Shown here: positions 23,767-32,861 of the stretch, in pieces | Layout: each line of letters opens with the position of its first letter | Numbering within the stretch: position 1 is the stretch's first letter | Source: Nonomuraea sp. MG754425 | Lineage (GTDB): Bacteria > Actinomycetota > Actinomycetes > Streptosporangiales > Streptosporangiaceae | Length of the DNA stretch: 64,000 nucleotides | Assembly (NCBI RefSeq): GCF_021699195.1 | Contig: NZ_SSXE01000014.1 | Coordinates: 1 to 64,000 of the forward strand | Reading direction: 5' to 3' | Translations under genes and position numbers: made by a program | Notes under the pieces: model-generated | Seen by the model: the letters and a program-made list of their open reading frames with translations, nothing else | Told to the model about the DNA's origin: nothing | The model's database searches: none

Positions 23767-25133
23767 CGGTACTCCTTGAGTCGTGGCCATACGCCGGCGA
23801 CCACCAGCAGGCCGATCGCGCCGATGGCGAACGGCAGCAGCCGCCACAGGTTGTCCAGCGCGCCCTCACCGGTCGTGATCGAACGTTCGAACACCTTCCG
23901 GTGCGAGTCCGCCAGCTTCGTCATCGCCTGGTCGTAACCGTCGAACGCCTTCTTGACCCCGCCCAGCCGCGCGGCGACCGCCTCGTTGGTCCGGCCGCTC
24001 ACGGCGAGGTCGCGGAAGGACCGGTCGGCCGCCTGGAAGCCGCGGTACGCGTCGGCCACGGCCGCGCCCTGCCTGCCGGCGAGCTCGGGCCCCAGCAGGC
24101 CCAGGAAGCCGGTCGAGCGGGTGGCCACGGCGCTGTGGTAGTCGGTCAGATTGCCGGCGTTGACGTACATGACCGACAGCGACCGGTCCAGGAACGTGTG
24201 CTCGTAGGTGTCGGCCCGCTCCTTGTCCAGCAGGTAACGGCTCTGGTCGCCCTGCATGCTGTTGCTGATCGCGCGCGCCCTGGCCAGCGTCAGCACCGAG
24301 TCGAACCCGGCGGACTTGGCCGTGCGCAGGGCCTGCTCGTCCTGGGCGAGCACGGTCACCCCGAAGAACAGCGCCACCCCGGTCGTCACCGTCGCGGCCA
24401 GCAGCGCCGGCCCGAACACCCGGCGGAAGCGCCGCGCCAGGAACAGTTGCAGCCAGATCAGACAGCACAGCGCCAGCACCCCGGCCACCACGACCGCGGT
24501 CCGCGCCAGCGGCGCGAGGGCGGCCTTCTCGTCGTAGGTGGCGCGCACGATCGTGCCGCTCTCCAACGTCAGGTTGTACGCCTGCGGCAGCAACACCATG
24601 CGCATCAGGTCGGTCGCGTCGCGATAGGTGCGCACCACCTGCTCGGGCGGCGGCCCCGGCGGGTGCCCGGACTGCTCGTTCAGCAGCAGCGCCTGCCCGG
24701 CCAGCCGCTCGTAGCGGCCCAGACCGTCGAGGACCGACTGCACGGTGTCACGCTCGGCCGGGTTGTCGCCCGACAGCTCGAACGCCTGCAGCAGCGTCCG
24801 GCCGGCCTCGGCCCGCTGCGACTCGTACCGCGCGAGCGCCTCCCGGCGCTGCGCGGGATAGGCGTCGCCCATCACGAGCACGTTGGCCACCTGCGCGTCC
24901 ATGTCGCTCAGCGCGAGGTAGAGGCCGGCGGTGGCGACGACCTGCGGGCCGGCGTCGCGGCCGATGACCCGCAGGCCCTCCCTGGCACTGGCGCTGCCGG
25001 CCGCGAGCGCGGCGAAGAGCAGGGCCAGCGAGGCGACCGTGATGCCCGAGATGACGCGGATCCGGCCGGGTACGCTGCGCCGCTGCGGCGCGGGAGGAGC
25101 GGGGGCGGCCGGCCGCGTCTGCACCACGGTCAC
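23763..25133 (-). CDS. glnX: GlnX-like transmembrane sensor
   Basis: 456 residues from GTG 25133, which overlaps the FHA stop (GTGA) and has GGGAGG seven bases upstream. Topology: N-terminal membrane helix (about 27-50), about 170-residue outer domain, a pair of helices in the middle (about 212-265), a second outer domain of about 150 residues, and a C-terminal helix close to the end (LLPFAIGAIGLLVVAGVW). No kinase or cyclase domain is present. This matches GlnX, the membrane link between GlnH and PknG. The assignment rests mainly on gene order, since this family diverges strongly. Confidence 0.8.
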   Translation of the reverse strand: MTVVQTRPAAPAPPAPQRRSVPGRIRVISGITVASLALLFAALAAGSASAREGLRVIGRDAGPQVVATAGLYLALSDMDAQVANVLVMGDAYPAQRREALARYESQRAEAGRTLLQAFELSGDNPAERDTVQSVLDGLGRYERLAGQALLLNEQSGHPPGPPPEQVVRTYRDATDLMRMVLLPQAYNLTLESGTIVRATYDEKAALAPLARTAVVVAGVLALCCLIWLQLFLARRFRRVFGPALLAATVTTGVALFFGVTVLAQDEQALRTAKSAGFDSVLTLARARAISNSMQGDQSRYLLDKERADTYEHTFLDRSLSVMYVNAGNLTDYHSAVATRSTGFLGLLGPELAGRQGAAVADAYRGFQAADRSFRDLAVSGRTNEAVAARLGGVKKAFDGYDQAMTKLADSHRKVFERSITTGEGALDNLWRLLPFAIGAIGLLVVAGVWPRLKEYR

Positions 25134-25798
25134 GGCGTGCCCTCCCTGATCGTGATCACGGTCCACGCGCCCAGATGGATGCGGTCACCCGGGCCGACCG
25201 GGACCGGCACGTTCACCTTCAGCGTCCGGCCGTTGACCTGCGTGCCGTTCGACGAGCCGGGGTCCACCAGCATCCAGGAGCCGTCGGGCTGGGCCAGCAG
25301 CACGGCGTGCAGGTGCGAGATGCCCGGGTCCTCGGGCGGGCCGGTCAGGTCGATCTCGGGCCGCAGGTTCCTGGCGCGGCTGTGCCGCCCGACGCGTACC
25401 TGCTCGCCGCGCAGCGGGAACGACCGCTCGGGGCAGTACGGCGGGAACGCCATCGCGGCGGCGTCGGGACCGCCCTCGGCGATCACCTTCTCGTAGTACG
25501 TGCGGTCGGCGGCGGCGACCGCCTCGTAGCGCGCCCCCAGACCGGGTCCCGTCATGGGTCCCGCCAGGGGAGCCGGGACCGAGGCGCCGCCGCCGGTGTA
25601 GTCGTGGCCGCACACCTCGCAGAAGTGCCCGGCGCGCGGTGTCCGGCAGACGGGGCACGCCTCGGCGGCCGGATCAGGCGCGGCGGGCGGCGGCGCGGCC
25701 GGCTGCCGGGGAGCCGCCGCCGGGCCGCTCATCTGCGTGCCGCAGACGTCGCAGTAGTCGTCGGCGCCCGACGGGTGCCCCTGCGGGCAGGTCGCCAT
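25130..25798 (-). CDS. FHA-domain protein with two N-terminal zinc ribbons
   Basis: 222 residues. The N terminus has two Cys pairs (ending YCDVCG, then CPVCRTP and FCEVCGHD) separated by a Pro/Ala linker. The C-terminal 110 residues are a forkhead-associated domain: VGRHSR, ISHLHAVL and SSNGTQVNGR are the phosphothreonine-binding loops. It should read a phosphorylated partner, most likely a substrate or autophosphorylation site of the PknG kinase in the same operon. It differs from mycobacterial GarA, where the FHA domain follows a short phosphorylatable tail. The start codon overlaps the vWA stop (TGATG). Confidence 0.88.
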   Translation of the reverse strand: MATCPQGHPSGADDYCDVCGTQMSGPAAAPRQPAAPPPAAPDPAAEACPVCRTPRAGHFCEVCGHDYTGGGASVPAPLAGPMTGPGLGARYEAVAAADRTYYEKVIAEGGPDAAAMAFPPYCPERSFPLRGEQVRVGRHSRARNLRPEIDLTGPPEDPGISHLHAVLLAQPDGSWMLVDPGSSNGTQVNGRTLKVNVPVPVGPGDRIHLGAWTVITIREGTP

Positions 25799-27084
25799 CA
25801 GGCGCCGTCCTTGCGCAGCCGGCTCGTCCGCACCGAGCCCGTGTCGAGCTCCAGCTCGTCGGCCTTGTCCACGTGCCGGCGCAGCCGCGCGGTGCCCGTG
25901 GCCGGGTCCACCTCCACCACCTTCTCCAGCAGCCTGGCCGTGTCCTCACGGCCCGACTCCTGGGCGAGCTGCCGTGCCTTGGCCAGGCGGGCGGTGGCCG
26001 TGCCGACGTCGCCCATGGCGCGGGCGTTGAGCCCGTCCTGGATCAGCTCGTGCAGCTCGGCCTGCCCGGTGTAGTGGGCGACCTTGCCGTTGATGCGGGT
26101 GGACTGCGCCAGGTCGTCGGTCCACTGGGCCAGTACGTTGCCGCTGGCCACGACGTCCTGCGTGTCGGGGCGTACCAGCTTGACCCAGCCCGCCCTGATC
26201 TCCTGCCCGATCTGTCCCGAAGGCACCTCCACGCAGATGTGGTACTCGCGCTCCTCCGTGCCCCACGAACCGGTCGGGTAGTCGCCGGTCAGCGGGTTGA
26301 CGTCGGCCCGCTTGCCGGTCAGGTCGAGCAGCGTGGGGGAGACCTGCTTGACGAACTTCAGCCGCGCGGTCTGCGGCACCCACACCCGCAGCGACAGCTC
26401 GGCCACGGTCTTGTTCATCGAGGTCTGCGTGAGCCGGCGGAAGAACTCCGGCAGATCCCCCTGGTTGCGGACGTAGTCGAAGGTGCCGAGCATCGCCTCG
26501 GCCACCTTGCGCAGCTCGGCCGGCACCCAGTCGTCGCCGACGCCCAGGCTGTCGCAGACGAACTTGCCGCTCCAGCCCGCCAGCACGGAGGCGAACACCT
26601 CGGGCCGCTCGTTGTTCTGCCCGTCGGTCATGAGCAGCGCGTGCCTGATCGCCGACGGGTGCGCGGTCAGCAGGTGGCCGGCCAGCTTCAGCCACTCGCC
26701 GATCGCGGTGCCGCCGTGCGCGCTCAGCCGGCCGATGGCCCGCTCGGCCTCCGCCTTGGTGGCGGCGCTCGCCCGCACCAGGCTCCCGTTGCCGCCCGGG
26801 TAGACGACCGCGGCCCGTTCGGTGCCGGCGACCACCGCGAAGTGCACCCCGTCGCGCAACGTCCGCACGGCCGTGATCGCCGCCTGCCGGGCTTCGCGGA
26901 TCTTGCTGCCGCTCATCGAGCCCGACGTGTCAATGATGATCACCTCGGCCGCCTCGGCGGGCGCGGCCTGGACGGGCGCCGCGCCCGTGGAGCCGATGGT
27001 GACGATGGCGTGCACCTCGCGGCCGTCAAGGGGGAGGTACTTGTTCTGGTCGATGTTCAGCGTGAAAGCGGGCTGGTCACCCAT
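25798..27084 (-). CDS. von Willebrand factor A domain protein
   Basis: 428 residues. A vWA domain with a complete MIDAS (DTSGSMSGS, Thr in GGTAIGEW, Asp in LLMTDGQNNE) occupies about residues 45-230, followed by a beta-rich region and a helical C terminus. No signal peptide or membrane helix is present, so it is cytosolic and probably organises a metal-dependent protein complex. Encoded between the PP2C phosphatase (8-base overlap at its start) and the FHA protein (1-base overlap at its stop). Its partner is unknown; the operon suggests the PknG pathway. Confidence 0.88.
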   Translation of the reverse strand: MGDQPAFTLNIDQNKYLPLDGREVHAIVTIGSTGAAPVQAAPAEAAEVIIIDTSGSMSGSKIREARQAAITAVRTLRDGVHFAVVAGTERAAVVYPGGNGSLVRASAATKAEAERAIGRLSAHGGTAIGEWLKLAGHLLTAHPSAIRHALLMTDGQNNERPEVFASVLAGWSGKFVCDSLGVGDDWVPAELRKVAEAMLGTFDYVRNQGDLPEFFRRLTQTSMNKTVAELSLRVWVPQTARLKFVKQVSPTLLDLTGKRADVNPLTGDYPTGSWGTEEREYHICVEVPSGQIGQEIRAGWVKLVRPDTQDVVASGNVLAQWTDDLAQSTRINGKVAHYTGQAELHELIQDGLNARAMGDVGTATARLAKARQLAQESGREDTARLLEKVVEVDPATGTARLRRHVDKADELELDTGSVRTSRLRKDGA

Positions 27085-27922
27085 GTGCTTCTCCTAGGGG
27101 GATCAAGGCGATCGTCACGTTGTCCTGGCCGCCGCGGCGCAGCGCGTGGCGCAGCATCTCGCGGGCCATCTCGATGGGGGTCCCCTCGGTGGGGAAGGCG
27201 TAGCCGTCCAGGTAGCGCCACAGGCCGTCGCTGCAGATCAGCAGCAGCCCGGACGTGCCGGGGGCGAGCGCGCGGACGCGCGGGGCAGCGGTGTCGGCGT
27301 CGGCGCCGAGCCAGGCGGTGATCTCGCCGGTCTCCACGGCGTCGTCCTCGGTCAGGGGCGTGCCGGCGGGCAGCAGGTACGCCCGCGAGTCGCCGGCCCA
27401 GCCGACGGTGGCCCCGCCGTCCGGCCCGACGACGGCGGCGACGTACGTGCAGGCGGGCGCGTCGTCCAGCGAGGTCGCCAGCTTGGTCACGGCCCGGCCG
27501 GCCAGCTCGAACGCCTCCGCCTGCGGCAGGCCCCTGAGCAGCGCCGCCGAGGCGGTCTCGACGGCCACCGCGGACGCCTCGTCGGCCCTGGGCGAGCTGC
27601 CCACGCCGTCGCAGACCACGGTCACGACCGTGCCGCCCATCTCCAGCAGCGCCACCGCGTCCTCGTTGCGGCTGCGCCGCAGGCCCCGGTCGGTCAGCGC
27701 GCCCGCGCCGCCGTCGAGGACGAACTCCGCGTGGTCCCGGCCGGTCGGCTGGCGGGCCCCGCACCGCTCGCAGTAACCCTCCGGATCGACGGCCGCCGCG
27801 CCGCAGGAGACGCAGGCCGGCGCGCCCAGGGCGTGGCCGCACGCCTCGCAGTAGACGTCGCCCGCCAGCACGGGCGCCTCACACACCGGGCACCCGCCCG
27901 CGCCGCCGCCCGTCACAGCCAC
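27077..27922 (-). CDS. PP2C-family Ser/Thr phosphatase with N-terminal zinc ribbons
   Basis: 281 residues. About 60 N-terminal residues hold zinc-ribbon Cys pairs (CPVCEAP with YCEACGHA, CVSCGAA with YCERCGAR). The PPM domain follows, with metal ligands in LTDRGLRRSRNEDAVA, VCDGVGSSPRADEAS, VGWAGDSRAYL, CSDGLWRYL and GGQDNVTI. It probably reverses phosphorylation by PknG. It overlaps pknG by 10 bases and the vWA gene by 8 bases, so expression is tightly coupled. Confidence 0.92.
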   Translation of the reverse strand: MAVTGGGAGGCPVCEAPVLAGDVYCEACGHALGAPACVSCGAAAVDPEGYCERCGARQPTGRDHAEFVLDGGAGALTDRGLRRSRNEDAVALLEMGGTVVTVVCDGVGSSPRADEASAVAVETASAALLRGLPQAEAFELAGRAVTKLATSLDDAPACTYVAAVVGPDGGATVGWAGDSRAYLLPAGTPLTEDDAVETGEITAWLGADADTAAPRVRALAPGTSGLLLICSDGLWRYLDGYAFPTEGTPIEMAREMLRHALRRGGQDNVTIALIPLGEAHG

Positions 27923-30054
27923 GTCCTCGGCCGCACGGCGTTGGCCTGGTCGATCAGCGCGTGGCGCTCCTGGCGCGACCGCGCCGCCACCGCCAGCCGC
28001 CGGAAGATGGACTCCAGCCGTCGGCGCAGCCCCGCCTCGGTGAACGGGGCGTCGGCCAGCCGGGTGTCCTTCGGCGGCGGCGGGTTGCCCTCCAGCCAGG
28101 TCAGCGCCCCGCGCAGCACCTCCGCGACGAGCAGGTCGCGGCGGCGCGGGTCGAGGCCGGACTGGTTACGCACCCGTTCGGCCGCGTCCACCAGGTCGGC
28201 CGCGCGCAGCCTGCCCGGGTCCGGCACCCGTACCACCGAGGCCGTCAGCGCCACCTGCGACGCCACCCGGTAGACGGACGTGGCGGGCACCTCGTCCAGC
28301 ACGCCCATCCGGCCCGACCTGGCCAGCCCGAACGCCGCGCTCACGTAGGAGCGGTCGGTGCGCCAGACCACGTCGTGCCAGGAGGCCGCCGGCTTGCCCG
28401 CGCACTCCAGCGCGAACGCCAGCGCCAGCTTCGGGGCCGTCTCGCCGGGCAGCGCCGACAGGCAGGCGTCGAAGCGGTGCACCGCCTGCTCGGCCTGCCC
28501 GGTGGCCAGCGCGAGCACCCCGTGGTACCAGGCCACCCGCCAGTCGCCCGGCAGTTCGCGGTCCAGCGCGGTCAGCGCCGCCGGCGTCTCGTCCGCGCCC
28601 GCCTCGGCCAGCAGCCTGGCCCGCATGAGCTTGGTCTCGGGGCTCGGCGGCATCGCGGCGAGCTGGTCGATCAGCTCCTTGCCGTCGCGCCCGAGCAGCC
28701 CCGCCAGCGAGCCCGCCGCCGGGTCGGCCGGGTCCACCAGCGGCACCGGCAGCGCCCGCGCCACCGCCGCCGGGTCGAGCGGCTTGAACACCTCGTGCTC
28801 GGAGTCCGCCAGCGCCGTCCCGACCGCCGTGCGCTCCGGCCCGAACAACGTCGAGAGCGCCGGGTGCGGCACCCCGGCCTCCTGCGCGCTGACCTCCCGC
28901 AGCACGCCGACGAGCTGCTCCTCCATCTCCTCCGCGCTCTGGAAGCGCAGGGCCGGGTCGGGCGCGGTCGCCTTGTGCAGCAGCCGGGTGAACGACGGGT
29001 GCCCGCAGTCCGCCGGCAGCGGGTTGGCCACGCCGCCCGTGGCCGGGCTCCAGCCCGGGATGGCCAGCGCCGCCAGCGTCCTGGCCACGGTGTACAGATC
29101 GGTGGTCACCGACGACGGCACCCGGTCCAGCTCGGGGGCGTGGTAGCCGGGCGTGCCCCACGACGAGCCCACCGGCGAGCCGAACGGCTGCACCGCCCCC
29201 ATGTCGATGAGCTTGAGCCGCCGGTCGACCCGGATCACGTTGGCCGGCTTGAGGTCGCAGTAGGCCAGGCCGAACTCGTGCATGTAGCCGAAGGCGCGCA
29301 GGATCTCCCTGCCGTACACCAGGGCCTCGCGCAGTGGCAGCGCGCTCTGTTTGCGCAGCTCGTGCAGCGACTGGCCGCCGACGTACTCCATGACGATGTA
29401 GCCGTGGCCGCCCGAGCGCTGGAAGTTGTGGATCTTGACGATGTTCGGGTGGTCGAGCGTGGTGAGGAACTTGCGCTCGGCCTCCGCCGCCGCCAGCGCC
29501 TCGGGATCCATGGTGTTGAGCAGGCCCTTCAGCACCACCCAGCGGCCGTCGAGGTTCTCGTCGGAGGCCAGGTAGATCCAGCCGAGCCCGCCGTGCGCCA
29601 GGCAGCCCAACACGCGGTACTGGCCGGCCACCAGGTCGTCCTTGTCCAGCTTGGGGGTGAAGGAGAAGCGGGTGCGGCAGTGCGGGCAGAACCCGTCGGT
29701 GAGCCCCGGCCGTCCGTCGCGGGAGCGGCCCACCGGCTTCTCGCACGCCGGGTTGGCGCAGACCCGCCGGTTCTCGGGCACCTCGGGAACGGCCATGATC
29801 GCGGTGGCCGGATCGCGGTAGGGGATCGACGGCAGGTCGGCGACGGTGGCGGGCACGCCCGTCCGCCCCCTGCCGCTGCTCAACGGGCCGCTCACCGATC
29901 TGCTCACGGGCTGGGTCGCCACCGGCCCTGACGCGGGCCCGGCCATCGGGCCGGACGCAGCGGCGGGCGGTGGCGGGACCGCGGCCAGGCCGCAGAGGTC
30001 GCAGTAGCCCTCCTCGATCGTCCCCGTGCAGCCGGGCTGCGCGCAGCGGGTCAT
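27913..30054 (-). CDS. pknG: Serine/threonine kinase PknG
   Basis: 713 residues with the PknG order: an N-terminal zinc ribbon (MTRCAQPGC, YCDLCG), a disordered Pro/Ser-rich stretch, a rubredoxin-like element (CANPAC, FCPHC), the kinase domain (GGLGWIYLA, VVLKG Lys, YCDLKPANVI catalytic loop, IDMGAVQPFG in place of DFG, APE in GYHAPEL) and a C-terminal TPR-like helical region. The IDMG motif is as in mycobacterial PknG, which is active. The first rubredoxin knuckle is Cx4C rather than Cx2C. ATG after GGAGG; it overlaps the upstream stop (ATGA). The role is control of amino-acid and TCA metabolism through an FHA partner, by analogy. Confidence 0.94.
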   Translation of the reverse strand: MTRCAQPGCTGTIEEGYCDLCGLAAVPPPPAAASGPMAGPASGPVATQPVSRSVSGPLSSGRGRTGVPATVADLPSIPYRDPATAIMAVPEVPENRRVCANPACEKPVGRSRDGRPGLTDGFCPHCRTRFSFTPKLDKDDLVAGQYRVLGCLAHGGLGWIYLASDENLDGRWVVLKGLLNTMDPEALAAAEAERKFLTTLDHPNIVKIHNFQRSGGHGYIVMEYVGGQSLHELRKQSALPLREALVYGREILRAFGYMHEFGLAYCDLKPANVIRVDRRLKLIDMGAVQPFGSPVGSSWGTPGYHAPELDRVPSSVTTDLYTVARTLAALAIPGWSPATGGVANPLPADCGHPSFTRLLHKATAPDPALRFQSAEEMEEQLVGVLREVSAQEAGVPHPALSTLFGPERTAVGTALADSEHEVFKPLDPAAVARALPVPLVDPADPAAGSLAGLLGRDGKELIDQLAAMPPSPETKLMRARLLAEAGADETPAALTALDRELPGDWRVAWYHGVLALATGQAEQAVHRFDACLSALPGETAPKLALAFALECAGKPAASWHDVVWRTDRSYVSAAFGLARSGRMGVLDEVPATSVYRVASQVALTASVVRVPDPGRLRAADLVDAAERVRNQSGLDPRRRDLLVAEVLRGALTWLEGNPPPPKDTRLADAPFTEAGLRRRLESIFRRLAVAARSRQERHALIDQANAVRPRTWL

Positions 30055-31235
30055 CGCTTACCTCCGGATATCGCGCGCTGGTAGTTCTCGACGGCCGTGG
30101 CCGCCTTCGTCAGATCACAAGGGGCGCTCCACAGCAACGCGTGCGCCCGCTCGTACAGCTCCAGGGCGGTCGCGTCCTCGGCCAGGCCCTTGCGTACCGC
30201 CATCGCCTGGCAGGCGACGAGCCGTCCGCGCAGCTCGTCGCGCCGGCCGACCAGCCCGTACAGTGCCTTGGCGGTGGCCAGCGCCTGCTCGGCGGCCTTG
30301 CGGACGTCGTCCTCCAGGGCCGTCAGCCGCTTGGCGCGGCGCACCCAGGGGTCGGCGGAGACGTCGAGCGCGTCGAGCCCGCCGGTGAGTGCCTCGATCC
30401 CGCTGCGCGGCTGCGCCTGCGGCGGCAGGGCGATCTTGACGACGACCGCTCCGTGCGCCAGCCTGGCCTCGCTCTCGGCGGCGCGCACCCGGTCCAGCTC
30501 GGCCAGCAGGTTCTCGCGGCGCCTGGCGTACTCGCCCTTGACCACGAGCGCCGTCTCGGCCTCGGCGCGCACCCCGGCCAGCAGGCGGGCCAGCCGGTCG
30601 AGGTCCGGCCCGACGGACGGGCCCAGCGGGTCCGCCACCACGGCCGCGCGCAGGCCCGCCAGCTCGCCCTCCTGGACGGCGAGGTCGGCCGCTTCGCCTA
30701 ACTCGCGTTCCAGCTCCCGGATGCGGCGCAGGTCGGCTTCGGCGGCGTCGAGGCGGGGCAGCACGGCGTTCCACACCGCGTCGATGTCGTTGAGCGCGCC
30801 GGTGACCTCGCGGAAGGCGGCGTCCATGCGCGTCACGGCCGCGTCGAGCGTCAGCCGCTCGTCGGCCTGCGGCAGCAGCGAGCGCTGCTCGACCGGCTTG
30901 GTCACGGCCCGCAGCACCACCGACTCGCCGCCGAGCAGCTCGGTGAGCCGGGCGAGCTGATCGGCGCCCAGCCGGCCGCGGGCGGCCCTGACCTGCTCGG
31001 CGTCGCGCAGCACCACGCGGTAGGCGTCGTTCAGCGACCACAGCGCGGCCAGCGCCTCCTGCGCCGCGGCCCAGCGCCGCTCGGTCGCCCCCCGCAGGGC
31101 GGCGTCCTTCAGCAGCCGGTACGTCGTGTGTGATTCGAGGTCGAGCAGGTCGCCCGAGATGCGGTCGCGCTCGTCGGCGCGGGCACGGAGCGCGTGCTCC
31201 GCGCCTTCCCTGCTCATTGGTGGTCCCAGGCTCAT
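30051..31235 (-). CDS. Alpha-helical protein heading the pknG operon
   Basis: 394 residues from ATG 31235 (GGGGAG four bases upstream; GTG 31238 is an alternative). The composition is Ala/Leu/Glu/Arg-rich, with long heptad-like stretches suggesting coiled coils throughout (about 10-270 and 300-380). No enzyme motif, signal peptide or membrane helix is visible. Its stop overlaps the pknG start (ATGA). By position it is probably a scaffold, membrane-proximal adaptor or substrate of the kinase; I recognise no family. Confidence 0.7.
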   Translation of the reverse strand: MSLGPPMSREGAEHALRARADERDRISGDLLDLESHTTYRLLKDAALRGATERRWAAAQEALAALWSLNDAYRVVLRDAEQVRAARGRLGADQLARLTELLGGESVVLRAVTKPVEQRSLLPQADERLTLDAAVTRMDAAFREVTGALNDIDAVWNAVLPRLDAAEADLRRIRELERELGEAADLAVQEGELAGLRAAVVADPLGPSVGPDLDRLARLLAGVRAEAETALVVKGEYARRRENLLAELDRVRAAESEARLAHGAVVVKIALPPQAQPRSGIEALTGGLDALDVSADPWVRRAKRLTALEDDVRKAAEQALATAKALYGLVGRRDELRGRLVACQAMAVRKGLAEDATALELYERAHALLWSAPCDLTKAATAVENYQRAISGGKR

Positions 31236-31270
31236 CACGCTCCCCGTGAAGAGGCCCCCCAGATGCCCCC

Positions 31271-31293
31271 GTTATACCCGCCCAACGGCGGGT
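31271..31293 (-). promoter_or_regulatory. Candidate promoter of the pknG-glnH operon with adjacent palindrome
   Basis: Reading the minus strand, TATAAC (31276 to 31271) is a good -10 about 35 bases before the start. Directly upstream, ACCCGCC/GGCGGGT (31276-31282 and 31287-31293) is a perfect 7-base inverted repeat with a 4-base spacer where a -35 region would start. No consensus -35 is visible, so the palindrome may bind an activator or repressor. Confidence 0.4.
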
Positions 31294-31395
31294 TCGCGGT
31301 TTTTAGTTCCTTTGGCTCGGGGGGACCCCTGACTTGTCCCTGATTGAACCCCGGGCCGCCTGCAAACCGCTTAACGATCTCTTAGCGTAGTGGAC

Positions 31396-31554
31396 ATGGG
31401 ACGCATTCTGCTGATCGTCGCGGCCGTCATCGCCGCACTCGTACTGCTCGGCCCCGTGGTGGGCCTCGCTCTCTCACTGCTCAAGTGGGGGCTCATCATC
31501 GGCGCCGTCGTGCTCGGCGCGATGTTCCTGACGAACTGGCTGAAGAGGACATAG
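31396..31554 (+). CDS. Small two-helix membrane protein
   Basis: 52 residues starting MGRILLIVAAVIAALVLLGP and ending TNWLKRT. Two hydrophobic helices (about 3-27 and 31-46) are separated by a Lys-Trp pair. It has no recognised function. The reading frame, ATG start, compact size and conserved-looking hydrophobic pattern support a real gene. It is divergent from the pknG operon and 32 bases upstream of the GH63-like gene. The ribosome site is weak (GTAGTGG). Confidence 0.6.
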   Translation: MGRILLIVAAVIAALVLLGPVVGLALSLLKWGLIIGAVVLGAMFLTNWLKRT

Positions 31555-31586
31555 CGCCCCGGCGGTTCCGCGGTCATGATTGGGTG

Positions 31587-32861
31587 ATGGAAGCGCGGCC
31601 GGCGGTTGACGATGCCGCGCTCGGGCGCGAGGCGCTGGCCGTGCTCGAGGCGAACTGGACGGGCGCCGGAACCGTGCCCGCACCCGGCCTCTACCCGCAC
31701 CAGTGGAGCTGGGACTCCGCGTTCGTCGTCATCGGCCTGGCCCGGCACCGGCCCGACCGGGCCCGCGACGAGCTGCTCAGCCTGCTGCGCGGGCAGTGGG
31801 CGACCGGGATGGTGCCGCACATCGTCTTCCACACGCGCGAGGCGTACTTCCCCGGGCCGTCCGTGTGGCGCTCGCAGGACAACGCCGCCGCGCCGCGCGT
31901 GCTCACCTCGGGGCTCACCGCGCCGCCGTTGCACGCGCTGGCGCTGTGGTGGCTCTACCGGCACACCGGCGACGCCGCCTTCGTCAGGAGGGCCTACCCG
32001 GCGCTCGTCGCCCAGCACGAGTACCTCGCCACCACGCGCGACCTCGGCGGGGCCGGGCTGGCGGCCATCGTGCACCCCTGGGAGTCGGGCATGGACGACA
32101 GCCCGGCCTGGGACGCGCCGCTCGACGCGCTGCCCGTGATCAGCTACGGCTACCGCAACCTCGGCCTGGACCTACGCCACCCCGGCAGCGACCACGACCG
32201 CTACGTCTGGCTCGCCATGCGCTACCGCGACGCCGGATACGGCTCCGAGTACCTGCGCGATGAGCACCCCTTCGCGGTCGAGGACCCCATGTTCAACGGC
32301 ATCTGGCTGGCCTCCTGCCAGGCCATGGCCGAACTGGCGCCGCTGGCGGGCGCCGACCCCGTGCCGCACGCCGAGCACGCCGAACGCCTCAGGCAGGCCA
32401 TGCTCGACCGGCTGTGGGACGGCTGCTTCTACGCCAGGGACCTGCGGGCCGGGCAGCTCATCCGGGTGTGCACGGTCGGCGCGTTCGGGCCGCTGCTGGA
32501 CCCGGGGCTGCCCGCCGACCGTCTGCACGCCGCCCTGGAGGTGCTGGAGTCGGCCAGGTTCATGGGGGCCACCGGCTACCCCGTGCCGAGCTGCGAGATC
32601 CGCGCCGCCCAGTTCGACCGGACGCGGTACTGGCGCGGCCCCTCCTGGGTGAACACCAACTGGCTGCTGCGCCACGCCGCCGCGGTGCACTCGCTCGACC
32701 ACCTCGGCCGGCAGATCACCAACGGCACCCTGCGCCTGGTCCGGCAGGCCGGTTTCCGCGAGTGCTTCGACCCCTTCGACGGGAGCGGGCGCGGCTGCCG
32801 GGACTTCTCGTGGAGCGCGGCGCTCACCCTGGATCTGCTCGCCGATACCGTGGAGGAATGA
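31587..32861 (+). CDS. GH63-like glycoside hydrolase (glucosylglycerate hydrolase candidate)
   Basis: 424 residues forming an (alpha/alpha)6 barrel of the GH63/MGH1 group: YPHQWSWDSAFVV, VPHIVFH, SQDNAAAPRV, HPWESGMDDSPAWD and RYWRGPSWVNTNWLL are the signature stretches, with Asp in WESGMDD and a Glu near the C terminus as likely acid/base pair. Related actinobacterial enzymes hydrolyse glucosylglycerate or mannosylglycerate, compatible solutes made under nitrogen limitation. No signal peptide, so it is cytosolic. Its stop overlaps the next start (ATGA). Substrate is inferred. Confidence 0.75.
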   Translation: MEARPAVDDAALGREALAVLEANWTGAGTVPAPGLYPHQWSWDSAFVVIGLARHRPDRARDELLSLLRGQWATGMVPHIVFHTREAYFPGPSVWRSQDNAAAPRVLTSGLTAPPLHALALWWLYRHTGDAAFVRRAYPALVAQHEYLATTRDLGGAGLAAIVHPWESGMDDSPAWDAPLDALPVISYGYRNLGLDLRHPGSDHDRYVWLAMRYRDAGYGSEYLRDEHPFAVEDPMFNGIWLASCQAMAELAPLAGADPVPHAEHAERLRQAMLDRLWDGCFYARDLRAGQLIRVCTVGAFGPLLDPGLPADRLHAALEVLESARFMGATGYPVPSCEIRAAQFDRTRYWRGPSWVNTNWLLRHAAAVHSLDHLGRQITNGTLRLVRQAGFRECFDPFDGSGRGCRDFSWSAALTLDLLADTVEE

